Source of the DNA: JOPF133 sp052144935
Lineage (GTDB): Bacteria > Acidobacteriota > Terriglobia > Bryobacterales > Bryobacteraceae
Direction: 5' to 3'
DNA length: 12,257 bases
Assembly (NCBI GenBank): GCA_052144935.1
Contig: JBKQPR010000367.1
Coordinates: 1 to 12,257 of the forward strand
Position numbers and translations under genes: made by a program
Shown here: piece by piece, positions 1 to 5,439 of the stretch
Layout of the letters: every line of letters begins with the position of its first letter
How positions within the stretch are numbered: the stretch's first letter is position 1
Notes under the pieces: generated by a model
Seen by the model: the letters and a program-made list of their open reading frames with translations, nothing else
What the model was told of the DNA's origin: nothing
The model's database searches: none

Positions 1-1242
1 GAGCACCAGGCCGATGCCGGAGCCGCCGGGTTTGGTGGTGAAGAAGGGCACGAACAGGTTGGCGGTCCCGGAGAGGCCGGGGCCGTCGTCCCTCACCCAG
101 ATCTCCAGCATCGAACCATCGCGGCGCCAGCCGGTGCGCACGCCGCCACCGGTGGCCAGGGAGGCGTCGGCGGCGTTGCGCAAGAGGTTGATCAGCACCT
201 GTTCGAGCTGATCGGGGTCGCCTTGCACGGTGACGTGCGGACCGGCTTCCACGCGCACCTCGAGGCGCGTTTCGAAGCTCGCGGCGCGGCCCACCGAGGC
301 AGCCACGTCGAGCGGTTGCAGTTGCGGGCGGGGCAGCTTGGCCAACCGCGCGTAGGCCCCGATGAAGCGGCTGAGGCTCTCCGAGCGCGAAGTGATCACG
401 CTCAAGCCGCGCTGCATGTCGTCGCGCCAGTCCTCCGCCAGGGGCTGGCGCGACAGAATGGTCAGCAGGCTACCGGCGATGGATTTGATGGGCGCCAGCG
501 AATTGTTCAGCTCGTGGCCCAGGACCCGCACCAGCCGCTGCCAGGCCTGCAATTCCTGCTCGCTGAGGGCTTGGGTGAGATCGGAGATCACCACCAGCTC
601 CAGCGGCAGCCCACGCTCGCGGATGCGGGTGCGGCGAACACCCCAGCGGCCCGCGGCGCCGGGAAAGACGGTTTGCAAGGTGAGTTGCGGCGGACCCTCC
701 AGGCAGGACAGAAGATGTAGTTCCGCGGCAGTCTGGCCCAGCAGGCGCTCGGGCGGAGCGGCCAGCAGCCGTTCGCCGGCTCGGTTCACCAGGCGCAGGC
801 GCTGGTTTTCGTCGAAGGCGAATATGGCCACGTCGATCTCGCGCATCACCGTGCGCAGCAACGTGGTGGCTTCCATAGCGCCCAAGCGCTGCTCGCGCAG
901 GGTGCTGCCGAGGGTGTTGACTTCGCGCATCACCTCGCCCAGGGCATCGTCGGGGCGTGGAGAGCGGCCCCGCACCGAAAAATCTCCCTCGCGCAATGCG
1001 CCCAGCAGGTTCGACAGGGTTTGCAGCGGAAACACCACGCGCTCGCGCACGGCCATGGCGAAGCCCAGCCAGCAGCCCACGATCAGCACCGTCAGGGTAG
1101 CCCGGACGTGCGTGGGATAATCGCCGGTCCACAGGAACCACAGCGCCACCACCGAGCCGGGCAGGCCCGCCAGCAGGGACAGCAGGACTACGCGGCCCTC
1201 ATAACCGATACGCGCGACTTTCTCTTCCGGCGGCTTGGACAC
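1..1242 (-). CDS. NtrY-like membrane sensor histidine kinase (C-terminus cut by window edge)
   Basis: Sensor kinase that should autophosphorylate on a histidine and pass the phosphate to the sigma-54 response regulator encoded just upstream. Read in the frame of codons ending at position 1, the protein has two membrane segments (about residues 18-39 and 48-66) with a short loop, a HAMP-like linker (67-120), a PAS-like domain (about 125-222), the H-box HELNNSLAPIKS with His243, an N-box NLLRNAADA (352-360), a G1 box DDGPG (385-389) and a G2 stretch GGSGIGLVL at the window edge. At least 414 codons are present and only the last part of the ATPase domain is missing. The start chosen is GTG at 1240-1242, the first start codon after the regulator's stop in the same frame, 9 bases away; no strong Shine-Dalgarno is seen, so translation probably depends on the upstream gene. 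The HELNNSLAPI box is typical of NtrY-related kinases paired with NtrC-type regulators. The sensed signal cannot be deduced. Confidence 0.93.
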   Translation of the reverse strand, partial: MSKPPEEKVARIGYEGRVVLLSLLAGLPGSVVALWFLWTGDYPTHVRATLTVLIVGCWLGFAMAVRERVVFPLQTLSNLLGALREGDFSVRGRSPRPDDALGEVMREVNTLGSTLREQRLGAMEATTLLRTVMREIDVAIFAFDENQRLRLVNRAGERLLAAPPERLLGQTAAELHLLSCLEGPPQLTLQTVFPGAAGRWGVRRTRIRERGLPLELVVISDLTQALSEQELQAWQRLVRVLGHELNNSLAPIKSIAGSLLTILSRQPLAEDWRDDMQRGLSVITSRSESLSRFIGAYARLAKLPRPQLQPLDVAASVGRAASFETRLEVRVEAGPHVTVQGDPDQLEQVLINLLRNAADASLATGGGVRTGWRRDGSMLEIWVRDDGPGLSGTANLFVPFFTTKPGGSGIGLVL

Positions 1243-1251
1243 TGCGCGGTT

Positions 1252-2622
1252 TTACAATCCGTACCTTTGCAAACGGCGATAGAGCGCGCTGCGGCTCAAC
1301 CCCAGCGCGTTGGCGGCGTGGCTCACGTTGCCGCTGAAACGCGCCAGCGCCTTCTTGATGAGCAGCGCCTCTACGTCTTCCAGGCTCATCTCTTCCAGGC
1401 GCGGCGGACCTTCGCGGCCGGAGCGCAGGCCCAGGTCGGCCGCGCGGATGGCGCCGGACTGCGCCATGAGGACGGCGCGCTCGACGGCGTGATCCAACTC
1501 GCGCACGTTGCCGGGCCAGGCATGCGCCAGCAGCGCTTTGATGGCGCTCTCGTCGAAGCCGTCGATGGCTTTGCGGTAATGCTGGGCGTGCTGGCGCAGG
1601 AAGTGGCCGGCCAGCACGGAGATATCTTCGCGGCGGTCGCGCAGCGGCGGCAGGCGGATTTCGATGGTGTTGAGGCGGAACAGCAGATCCTGGCGGAAGC
1701 GCTGCTCGGCCACGGCGGCGTGCAGGTCGGCATTGGTGGCGCTGAAGAAGCGCACGTCCACACGGCGGGTTTTGGAGGAACCCACGCGCTCGAACTCGCC
1801 GGTTTCGATGGTGCGCAGCAGCTTGGCCTGCAGGCCCTGCGAAATGTTGGCGATTTCGTCCAGAAACAGCGTGCCGCCATCGGCCATTTCGAAGCGGCCC
1901 ACGCGGTCGCTCTTGGCGTCGGTGAAGGCGCCTTTCACGTGGCCGAACAGCTCGCTCTCAAAAACGCCCTCGGCCAGGCCGCCGGTATTGACGGTGACCA
2001 GCGGGCGCGTGGAGCGCAGCGAAACCGAATGCAGCGTCTGCGCCACCAGACCCTTGCCCGTGCCGTTTTCGCCGGTGATGAGCACGTTGGCGTCGGAGGG
2101 TCCCACGCGCGAAATCACGTCCAGCACCGGACGCATGGCGAGCGAGCCGGCGATCAACTGCGGGAAGCGCTCGGCGCGCAGCGCGCGGTTCTCGGCTTCC
2201 AGGCGCTGGCCTTTGCGCAGGGCGCGGCCCAGCTCGATCTGGGTTTTGAGAATGGCGGAGAGGCGCGCGTTGTCCCAGGGCTTCTGGATGAAGTCGCGCG
2301 CGCCGCGGCGCATGGCTTCCACGGCCAGCTCCACCGATCCCCAGGCGGTCATTACGATCACGGGCAGAGTGGTGTCGAGGGTCTGGATGTGGTGGAGCAG
2401 TTCGAGACCCTCCTCCCCGCTGGTGGTGTCGCGGGTGTAATTGAGATCCATCAGGACGGCGTCGAAGTCGCGCGATTCGACCGCGTCGATGGCGGCGGCG
2501 GGCGAGTTGACGGTCTCCGCCACATAACCCTCGCCCTTCACCAGGAAGCGCAGGGCCTCCAGGACATCCGGTTGATCGTCGGCGATCAGGATCGAGGGCG
2601 TTCGGGAGTCGGATGATTTCAT
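1252..2622 (-). CDS. NtrC-family sigma-54-dependent response regulator with GAFTDA variant loop
   Basis: Transcription activator (456 aa) acting on sigma-54 RNA polymerase after phosphorylation. The receiver domain (about residues 9-128) has the acidic pair D15-D16, phospho-acceptor D59, T92 and K114. The AAA+ domain has Walker A GENGTGKG (184-191), the sigma-54 contact loop GAFTDA (231-236) in place of canonical GAFTGA, and Walker B GGTLFLDE (249-256). The C-terminus (about 412-456) is a Fis-type helix-turn-helix ending in SALYRRLQRYGL. The start is ATG at 2620-2622 with an AGGA Shine-Dalgarno about 6 bases upstream; this SD lies in the 3' arm of a hairpin (separate entry). The histidine kinase follows 9 bases downstream in the same frame, so the two form one operon. 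The Asp in the fifth position of the GAFTGA loop and Asn in Walker A are the odd points; from memory such variants recur in a subgroup of NtrC-like regulators, so it is probably functional. Its target genes are unknown. Confidence 0.95.
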   Translation of the reverse strand: MKSSDSRTPSILIADDQPDVLEALRFLVKGEGYVAETVNSPAAAIDAVESRDFDAVLMDLNYTRDTTSGEEGLELLHHIQTLDTTLPVIVMTAWGSVELAVEAMRRGARDFIQKPWDNARLSAILKTQIELGRALRKGQRLEAENRALRAERFPQLIAGSLAMRPVLDVISRVGPSDANVLITGENGTGKGLVAQTLHSVSLRSTRPLVTVNTGGLAEGVFESELFGHVKGAFTDAKSDRVGRFEMADGGTLFLDEIANISQGLQAKLLRTIETGEFERVGSSKTRRVDVRFFSATNADLHAAVAEQRFRQDLLFRLNTIEIRLPPLRDRREDISVLAGHFLRQHAQHYRKAIDGFDESAIKALLAHAWPGNVRELDHAVERAVLMAQSGAIRAADLGLRSGREGPPRLEEMSLEDVEALLIKKALARFSGNVSHAANALGLSRSALYRRLQRYGL

Positions 2623-2627
2623 CAGAT

Positions 2628-2659
2628 CCTATTCATACCGCAAAGCGGGGGTGAATAGG
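2628..2659 (-). promoter_or_regulatory. Leader hairpin overlapping the Shine-Dalgarno of the sigma-54 regulator
   Basis: An exact 8-base inverted repeat, CCTATTCA (2628-2635) and TGAATAGG (2652-2659), encloses a second stem CCGC/GCGG (2638-2641 and 2645-2648) with an AAA loop. In the minus-strand transcript the structure ends 5 bases before the regulator ATG, and its start-proximal arm, read TGAATAGG, contains the AGG of the ribosome binding site. It could be a fold that hides the SD, or at the DNA level a dyad operator for autoregulation. The symmetry is seen directly; the function is inferred. Confidence 0.5.
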
Positions 2660-2857
2660 CACTTGCGGGGCCACCGTCGGGAGATAGGCCGGCAAGGAGT
2701 TGGATGCGGATGGGAGCGAGGGGGCATGTCCGATTATGGGACGCGCCGGGCAGTCGCCGGTCCGGTGCCCTGCATGTCGATAGGGGACGGTGGGTCCAGG
2801 TGAGCGGCGATCGGGAAGTCATCTACTATATTGGTTACAAGCGAGGCAGACTCGGAA

Positions 2858-3748
2858 ATGCAGCGAGCGATCATGGACGGTGTTTTCGTCCTCGCATGCA
2901 GCGCCACTTTCGGGCAGACGCCGGCGCCTCCACTCAGATTCGAGGTGGCGTCGGTGAAGCCGGTGGCTGCGTCGAGCGGCGGACCTGGCGCCAATATCAT
3001 GCGGGGCGGGCCGGGCACCTCGGATCCCGAGCGGATCACCTTCATTAGCGTGACCCTGAAGCGGCTGCTGATGGCGGCGTATGGCGTGGAGCCCGACCAG
3101 GTTGCAGGCCCTGGGTGGCTGGATTCGGAGAGCTATGCCATCGCGGCGAAGGTGCCCGGCCGGTATAGTTAAGCCGCAAGTCAGGTTCATGCTGCAGCAT
3201 CTGCTGATGGAGCGCTTCCACCTGAAGCTCCACCATGAGACGAGAGATTTCCCGGCGCTCGAGTTGGTGGTTGCCAAGCGCGGAGCAAGACTGAAACCAG
3301 CGGTCGAGGACCCGCTCGCGCCGGCTCCGCCGCAAGGAGGCCCGTCCCTTCCATTAGACAAAAGGGCTTTCCCCAGCCGCCGCCGGGTCACTATGCGACG
3401 GCGATGGCCGGGACGGTATGCCGCCTGGCGCTCAACCGGTTCCCGATTTCCGACCTGGCCAAGGTATTGGCAATCCCGTTAGGCGCCCTGGCCGGAAATA
3501 TGCTCTCCGCCGCCCCGGTGACGGACAAGACCGGATTGGCCGGAAAATATGATTTCACTCTGGAGTTCGAAGGCTATATGGGGCCCGGGGGAGCCTTTCC
3601 GCCTGCAGCAGCAGACGGTGCCAGCGCAACCGCTCCCACTCTCCCTGAGGCTCTCGAACTGCAGTTAGGACTCAAGCTGGAGGAAAAGAAGGCCCCGCTC
3701 GATGTCCTGGTCATCGAACACGTGGACAAAGTGCCAGGCGAAAATTAA
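2858..3748 (+). pseudogene. TIGR03435-family protein, broken by two compensating frameshifts
   Basis: Member of the TIGR03435 family, secreted proteins of unknown function greatly expanded in Solibacter-like acidobacteria. Three frame segments make one family-like protein. The first (from ATG 2858) holds a short hydrophobic leader ending near FGQTPAPP, then RFEVASVKP and the LLMAAYGVEPDQVAGPGWL block. It ends in a stop at 3170-3172. The frame moves at about 3152-3172 into one encoding VRFMLQHLLMERFHLKLHHE and the ALELVVAKRGARLKP block. At about 3358-3375 it moves back to the first frame, giving FPQPPPGHYATAMAGT and then DKTGLAGKYDFTLEF, ending at TAA 3748. The two shifts cancel, so total length is close to the family's usual size. 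TTG 2831 is an alternative start, but ATG 2858 has a GAGG-like stretch upstream. Either a real pseudogene or a good gene with two sequencing or assembly errors at short homopolymers (AAAAGGG and TTTCCCC near the second). Confidence 0.8.
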
Positions 3749-3822
3749 GCCCACGCTAGCGGCGGAGGTGATCCTGTCGGTTGAGGGCGCCTTCCGCGCG
3801 CTGCCGCATTCGCGCGAAGAGC

Positions 3823-4087
3823 CTGGCAGAGTGGTACGTTGAGAACGTGCCCGATGAATTATATGAGGCGCTACGGGCTCGCGCGCAAGGGAATCGCAAG
3901 CCGCCGACGGCGGAGGTGTTGGCTCTGCTGGAGGAGAACGTGCCCACTCCCAGTGAACTGGCTCGCCGCAAAGAATGGATCCGCCGGTTGGAAGCCATCC
4001 AGTCGCACGAGCCGGAGTCGGCCGGACCATTTCCGAGTTCCGAAGAAATGCAACGCGAGGGTGGTCATGGTCCTGAGTGCGTTGGTA
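3823..4087 (+). pseudogene. FitA/VapB-type ribbon-helix-helix antitoxin remnant
   Basis: The translation from CTG 3823 reads LAEWYVENVPDELYEALRAR, then a PPTAEVLALLEENVP block, an arginine-rich segment and the near-terminal SSEEMQRE. This matches the layout of FitA-like antitoxins, which repress their own operon through an N-terminal RHH domain and neutralise a PIN-domain toxin with the C-terminal tail. Two things are abnormal. The expected ATG is CTG here (preceded by GAAGAG), with only a distant in-frame TTG at 3781. The normal stop after the acidic tail is also missing, so the frame runs straight into the downstream two-TM gene. The end given is approximate. An overlapping toxin start follows at 4067, the usual vapBC arrangement. 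Probably a decayed antitoxin, although a protein from a weak start or a fusion with the next gene cannot be excluded. Confidence 0.6.
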
Positions 4088-4090
4088 TAG
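4067..4090 (+). pseudogene. First codons of a VapC/FitB-type toxin, truncated
   Basis: An ATG overlapping the antitoxin tail starts MVLSALV and stops at TAG 4088-4090. This resembles the standard PIN toxin opening MVLDASVA with a few substitutions, including loss of the catalytic Asp. It sits exactly where the toxin of a vapBC operon should begin, and the sequence turns AT-rich immediately after it. I read it as the stump of the toxin whose remainder was replaced by the downstream cargo. Only 7 codons remain, so the call rests on position and the overlap pattern. Confidence 0.4.
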
Positions 4091-4098
4091 GAAGACAA

Positions 4099-4758
4099 AT
4101 GATTAACTCGTTTCTCTCGCTTTTCGGCTTACGGCTGGTGCGAATAAATAGCAGCATGGATAACCACGCAAATTCGACGGATGCAGAGACTCCGTATGGC
4201 TACTCTGGTCCGCAACAAAAGATGCTTCGGCTCTATGAGCTACTTAGGGAATCGCTTCGATTCGAGAAATATTACGCGTTTCAGTTGAAGAGATACAGAC
4301 TCTTGAACATTATCGGTGATGCCTCTATAGCTATCGCCGCTTCAGGGTCGCTAACAACTGCTAAGTTCATGAAAACGACCATCGGTGGGCACCTGCTTAC
4401 AGGAACACTGATCTTCTCGACTTTCGCGACGATACTTAAGCCAGTGCTCAAGCTGAGTGACAAGATCGTTCGTCTTTCCAAACTCCAGATACAGTATCTT
4501 GAGCTTTATCAAGAGTTCAACACATTAAGACATGAAATTCAGGAGTCGGGAGTAATACAAGCCAAACACGAAAAACAATTAACAGGGTTGCAGGACCGAT
4601 TCAATAGACTTGGCCTCCAGAATGATCCGGCGGAAAATCAAAAGCTCATGCTTAGATTTCAGGATGAAGTTGAAAACGAGATTCCAAATGTGAGATTATG
4701 GCTTCCACAAGATGCCACCGAAAAACCCGCCACCGAAACCGACTCGACCTCTTCGTGA
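4099..4758 (+). CDS. Two-transmembrane protein of unknown family, SLATT-like topology
   Basis: A 219-aa protein I do not recognise with certainty. The start at ATG 4099 has a good Shine-Dalgarno (AGGAAG, about 5 bases upstream); ATG 4156 is an internal alternative with a weaker site. Order of parts: polar N-terminal region (1-40), an amphipathic helix with LRLYELLRESLRFEKYYAF (about 43-62), two hydrophobic helices (about 69-88 and 96-115) joined by a short polar turn, a long charged helix likely to form a coiled coil (about 118-172), and an acidic, Thr/Ser-rich tail ending DSTSS. A two-helix hairpin flanked by cytoplasmic helices resembles SLATT effectors of nucleotide-triggered defence systems, but this is topology, not a demonstrated match. 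The upstream antitoxin frame is open into this gene, so a 325-codon fusion is formally possible. The last 47 bases overlap the first proline-rich micro-gene in another frame, arguing for co-expression. Confidence 0.72.
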   Translation: MINSFLSLFGLRLVRINSSMDNHANSTDAETPYGYSGPQQKMLRLYELLRESLRFEKYYAFQLKRYRLLNIIGDASIAIAASGSLTTAKFMKTTIGGHLLTGTLIFSTFATILKPVLKLSDKIVRLSKLQIQYLELYQEFNTLRHEIQESGVIQAKHEKQLTGLQDRFNRLGLQNDPAENQKLMLRFQDEVENEIPNVRLWLPQDATEKPATETDSTSS

Positions 4759-4828
4759 AGGTGCGCCACCGCCGAAACCGTACAAGCAGCCGCCACCACC
4801 GCCGCCACCTAAGAAGGATAAAGGATAA
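4712..4828 (+). CDS. Proline-rich micro-protein 1 (38 aa)
   Basis: Small ORF starting at ATG 4712 inside the 3' end of the two-TM gene, in a different frame, ending TAA 4826-4828. The peptide begins MPPKNPPPKPTRPLREG, continues with APPPKPYKQ and a run of seven prolines, and ends KKDKG. About half the residues are Pro and most of the rest are Lys or Arg, so it is strongly basic and cannot fold as a globular domain. The block PL-x-x-GAPPPKPYKQ-Pro(7) is repeated in the next ORF. Selection on the amino-acid level is suggested because the two copies use different synonymous proline codons. There is no clear Shine-Dalgarno; translation is probably coupled to the upstream gene through the 47-base overlap. 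PPPKPYK fits generic SH3-type ligand patterns, but no partner can be named. Function unknown. Confidence 0.6.
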   Translation: MPPKNPPPKPTRPLREGAPPPKPYKQPPPPPPPKKDKG

Positions 4829-4929
4829 CGCTCATGAGTTCGCAGAAAACACAGGGTACCGTGCCGCTTAAGAGGGGAGCACCCCCGCCGAAACCGTACA
4901 AGCAGCCTCCACCACCACCGCCACCACCA
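4763..4929 (+). repeat. Imperfect direct repeat encoding the GAPPPKPYKQ-polyproline core
   Basis: Two copies, 4763-4810 and 4879-4929, offset by 116 bases. A 23-base block is identical in both (4769-4791 and 4885-4907); outside it they differ mainly at synonymous third positions of proline codons, and copy two has one more proline. The repeat units lie within the two micro-genes, in two different reading frames. Confidence 0.85.
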
Positions 4930-4944
4930 GTCAAGAAGTCTTGA
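4834..4944 (+). CDS. Proline-rich micro-protein 2 (36 aa), paralogue of the preceding one
   Basis: ORF from ATG 4834 to TGA 4942-4944, five bases after the stop of the first micro-gene, with a good Shine-Dalgarno (AAAGGA ending 8 bases before the ATG). The peptide is MSSQKTQGTVPLKRG, then APPPKPYKQ, eight prolines and VKKS. The N-terminal ten residues differ wholly from micro-protein 1, whereas the core (PL, two charged residues, GAPPPKPYKQ, proline run, two lysines) is nearly identical, so the pair looks like a duplication with divergent N-termini. A run of eight prolines would stall ribosomes and need elongation factor P. No signal peptide or membrane segment. Function unknown; co-transcription with the two-TM gene suggests a joint role. 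Confidence 0.6.
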   Translation: MSSQKTQGTVPLKRGAPPPKPYKQPPPPPPPPVKKS

Positions 4945-5114
4945 AACCGGCTTGGGAAACAGGAGCTAGAACCGATTCACGGGATCGCAACGGCTACGGC
5001 GTTCAGGGCTTGCGGGACTTCGTTCCGCCAGTTACCGGCGCACGGCTGTGCGATCTTGGCGTCAACCTTCTGCTTTCAACGCAACTCCGACCATGACCGC
5101 GAGGGTCGCTCCCG
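4945..5114. other. Intergenic stretch between the cargo and the second toxin remnant
   Basis: About 170 bases in which I can support no gene, RNA or clear terminator. Composition returns towards the GC-rich background. Both strands give only short fragments with no recognisable family. It may contain the right boundary of the insertion and the lost antitoxin of the following toxin, but nothing visible proves either. Confidence 0.4.
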
Positions 5115-5393
5115 TTGAGCGCGTATGTGCTGGATACCAGCGTGGCCGCCAAGTGGTTCCTTCCACCCAACGGCGAAACTCTGGTGGCGCGCGCGTTGGT
5201 TCAGGATCGCTACGCGCAGGGACAGTGAGTCTGGTAGTGCCCGATTTGTTCTGGCCCGAGTTGTGTAGCATCCTATGACGCGGTGTACGCCGCCTCGGCG
5301 GTCTTATCCGGGCGCACCCTAATAACGGCCGACGAGCGGCTGGCTAATACGCTGGCTGCCCATTTCCCGGTTCGGTGGCTGGGAGCGATCTAG
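5115..5393 (+). pseudogene. vapC: VapC-type PIN-domain toxin remnant, frameshifted and internally deleted
   Basis: Reads from TTG 5115 as LSAYVLDTSVAAKWFLPP, then ETLVARALVQDRYAQGQ up to an in-frame TGA at 5226. The sequence resumes one base out of frame as VSLVVPDLFWPELCSIL (to 5275). It then jumps directly to YDAVYAASAVLSGRTL, ITADERLANTLAAHF and a WLGAI tail, ending TAG 5391-5393. PIN toxins are ribonucleases that use a cluster of acidic residues. All candidates survive here: Asp in LDTS, Glu in WPEL, Asp in YDA and Asp in TADE. About 93 codons remain against roughly 130-140 in the family, and the missing part is the middle helices between WPEL and YDA, so it should be inactive. GAGGG about 10 bases upstream could be an old ribosome site. 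It keeps its own N-terminus, so it is not the other half of the stump at 4067. Confidence 0.78.
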
Positions 5394-5401
5394 ATCGCCT
5401 C

Positions 5402-5430
5402 TTGACACCCCGCACAGTTTTCTCTACTAT
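5402..5430 (+). promoter_or_regulatory. Sigma-70-type promoter of the padR operon
   Basis: TTGACA (5402-5407) and TACTAT (5425-5430) are separated by exactly 17 bases, close to the housekeeping consensus. A start point about 7 bases after the -10 box would fall at 5436-5438, only a few bases from the ATG at 5440. No Shine-Dalgarno precedes that ATG, so the transcript is predicted to be leaderless or nearly so. Confidence 0.75.
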
Positions 5431-5435
5431 GTAGA
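5423..5435. promoter_or_regulatory. Inverted repeat over the -10 box, likely PadR autoregulatory operator
   Basis: TCTAC-TAT-GTAGA is a perfect 5-base dyad with a 3-base centre that covers the -10 hexamer and reaches to five bases before the start codon. PadR-family repressors usually bind short dyads at their own promoter, so occupancy here would block polymerase. The dyad is seen; the binding is inferred. Confidence 0.55.
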
Positions 5436-5439
5436 AATC

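Larger units (their letters stand above)
4091..4944 (+). other. AT-richer cargo island (two-TM gene plus two proline-rich micro-genes)
   Basis: From just after the toxin stump to the end of the second micro-gene, the DNA is visibly richer in A and T than its surroundings (the line at 4141-4200 is 29 of 60 G+C; flanking genes are well above that). Codon use changes with it, with many AAA, AAT, TTA and ATA codons. Toxin-antitoxin debris lies on both sides. I see no terminal inverted repeats, target duplication, integrase or tRNA, so the mechanism of entry is unknown and the right boundary is uncertain (somewhere in 4945-5114). The transfer is inferred from composition. Confidence 0.55.

Noticed and set aside
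470..1141. A 223-codon minus-strand open frame
   Set aside because: It lies in another frame of the histidine kinase. The frame running to position 1 carries the H, N and G boxes, and this one has no motif.
1021..2616. A 531-codon open frame on the plus strand
   Set aside because: It is wholly antisense to the sigma-54 regulator and part of the kinase. It is His/Gln/Ala/Gly rich with no domain, as expected of a GC-rich codon shadow.
2623..2700. A sigma-54 (-24/-12) promoter upstream of the regulator
   Set aside because: A GGCAC and a TTGC are present on the plus strand but without the required spacing, and no match reads towards the regulator.
4091..5114. A single vapC gene split by the cargo
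   Set aside because: Both flanking fragments are N-terminal toxin sequences, so they cannot be the two halves of one gene.
4091..5114. Insertion sequence or transposon ends around the cargo
   Set aside because: No terminal inverted repeats, target-site duplication or transposase could be found by eye at either side.
4945..5114. An antitoxin gene for the second toxin remnant
   Set aside because: Translations of both strands gave no RHH, AbrB or Phd-like sequence and only short frames.
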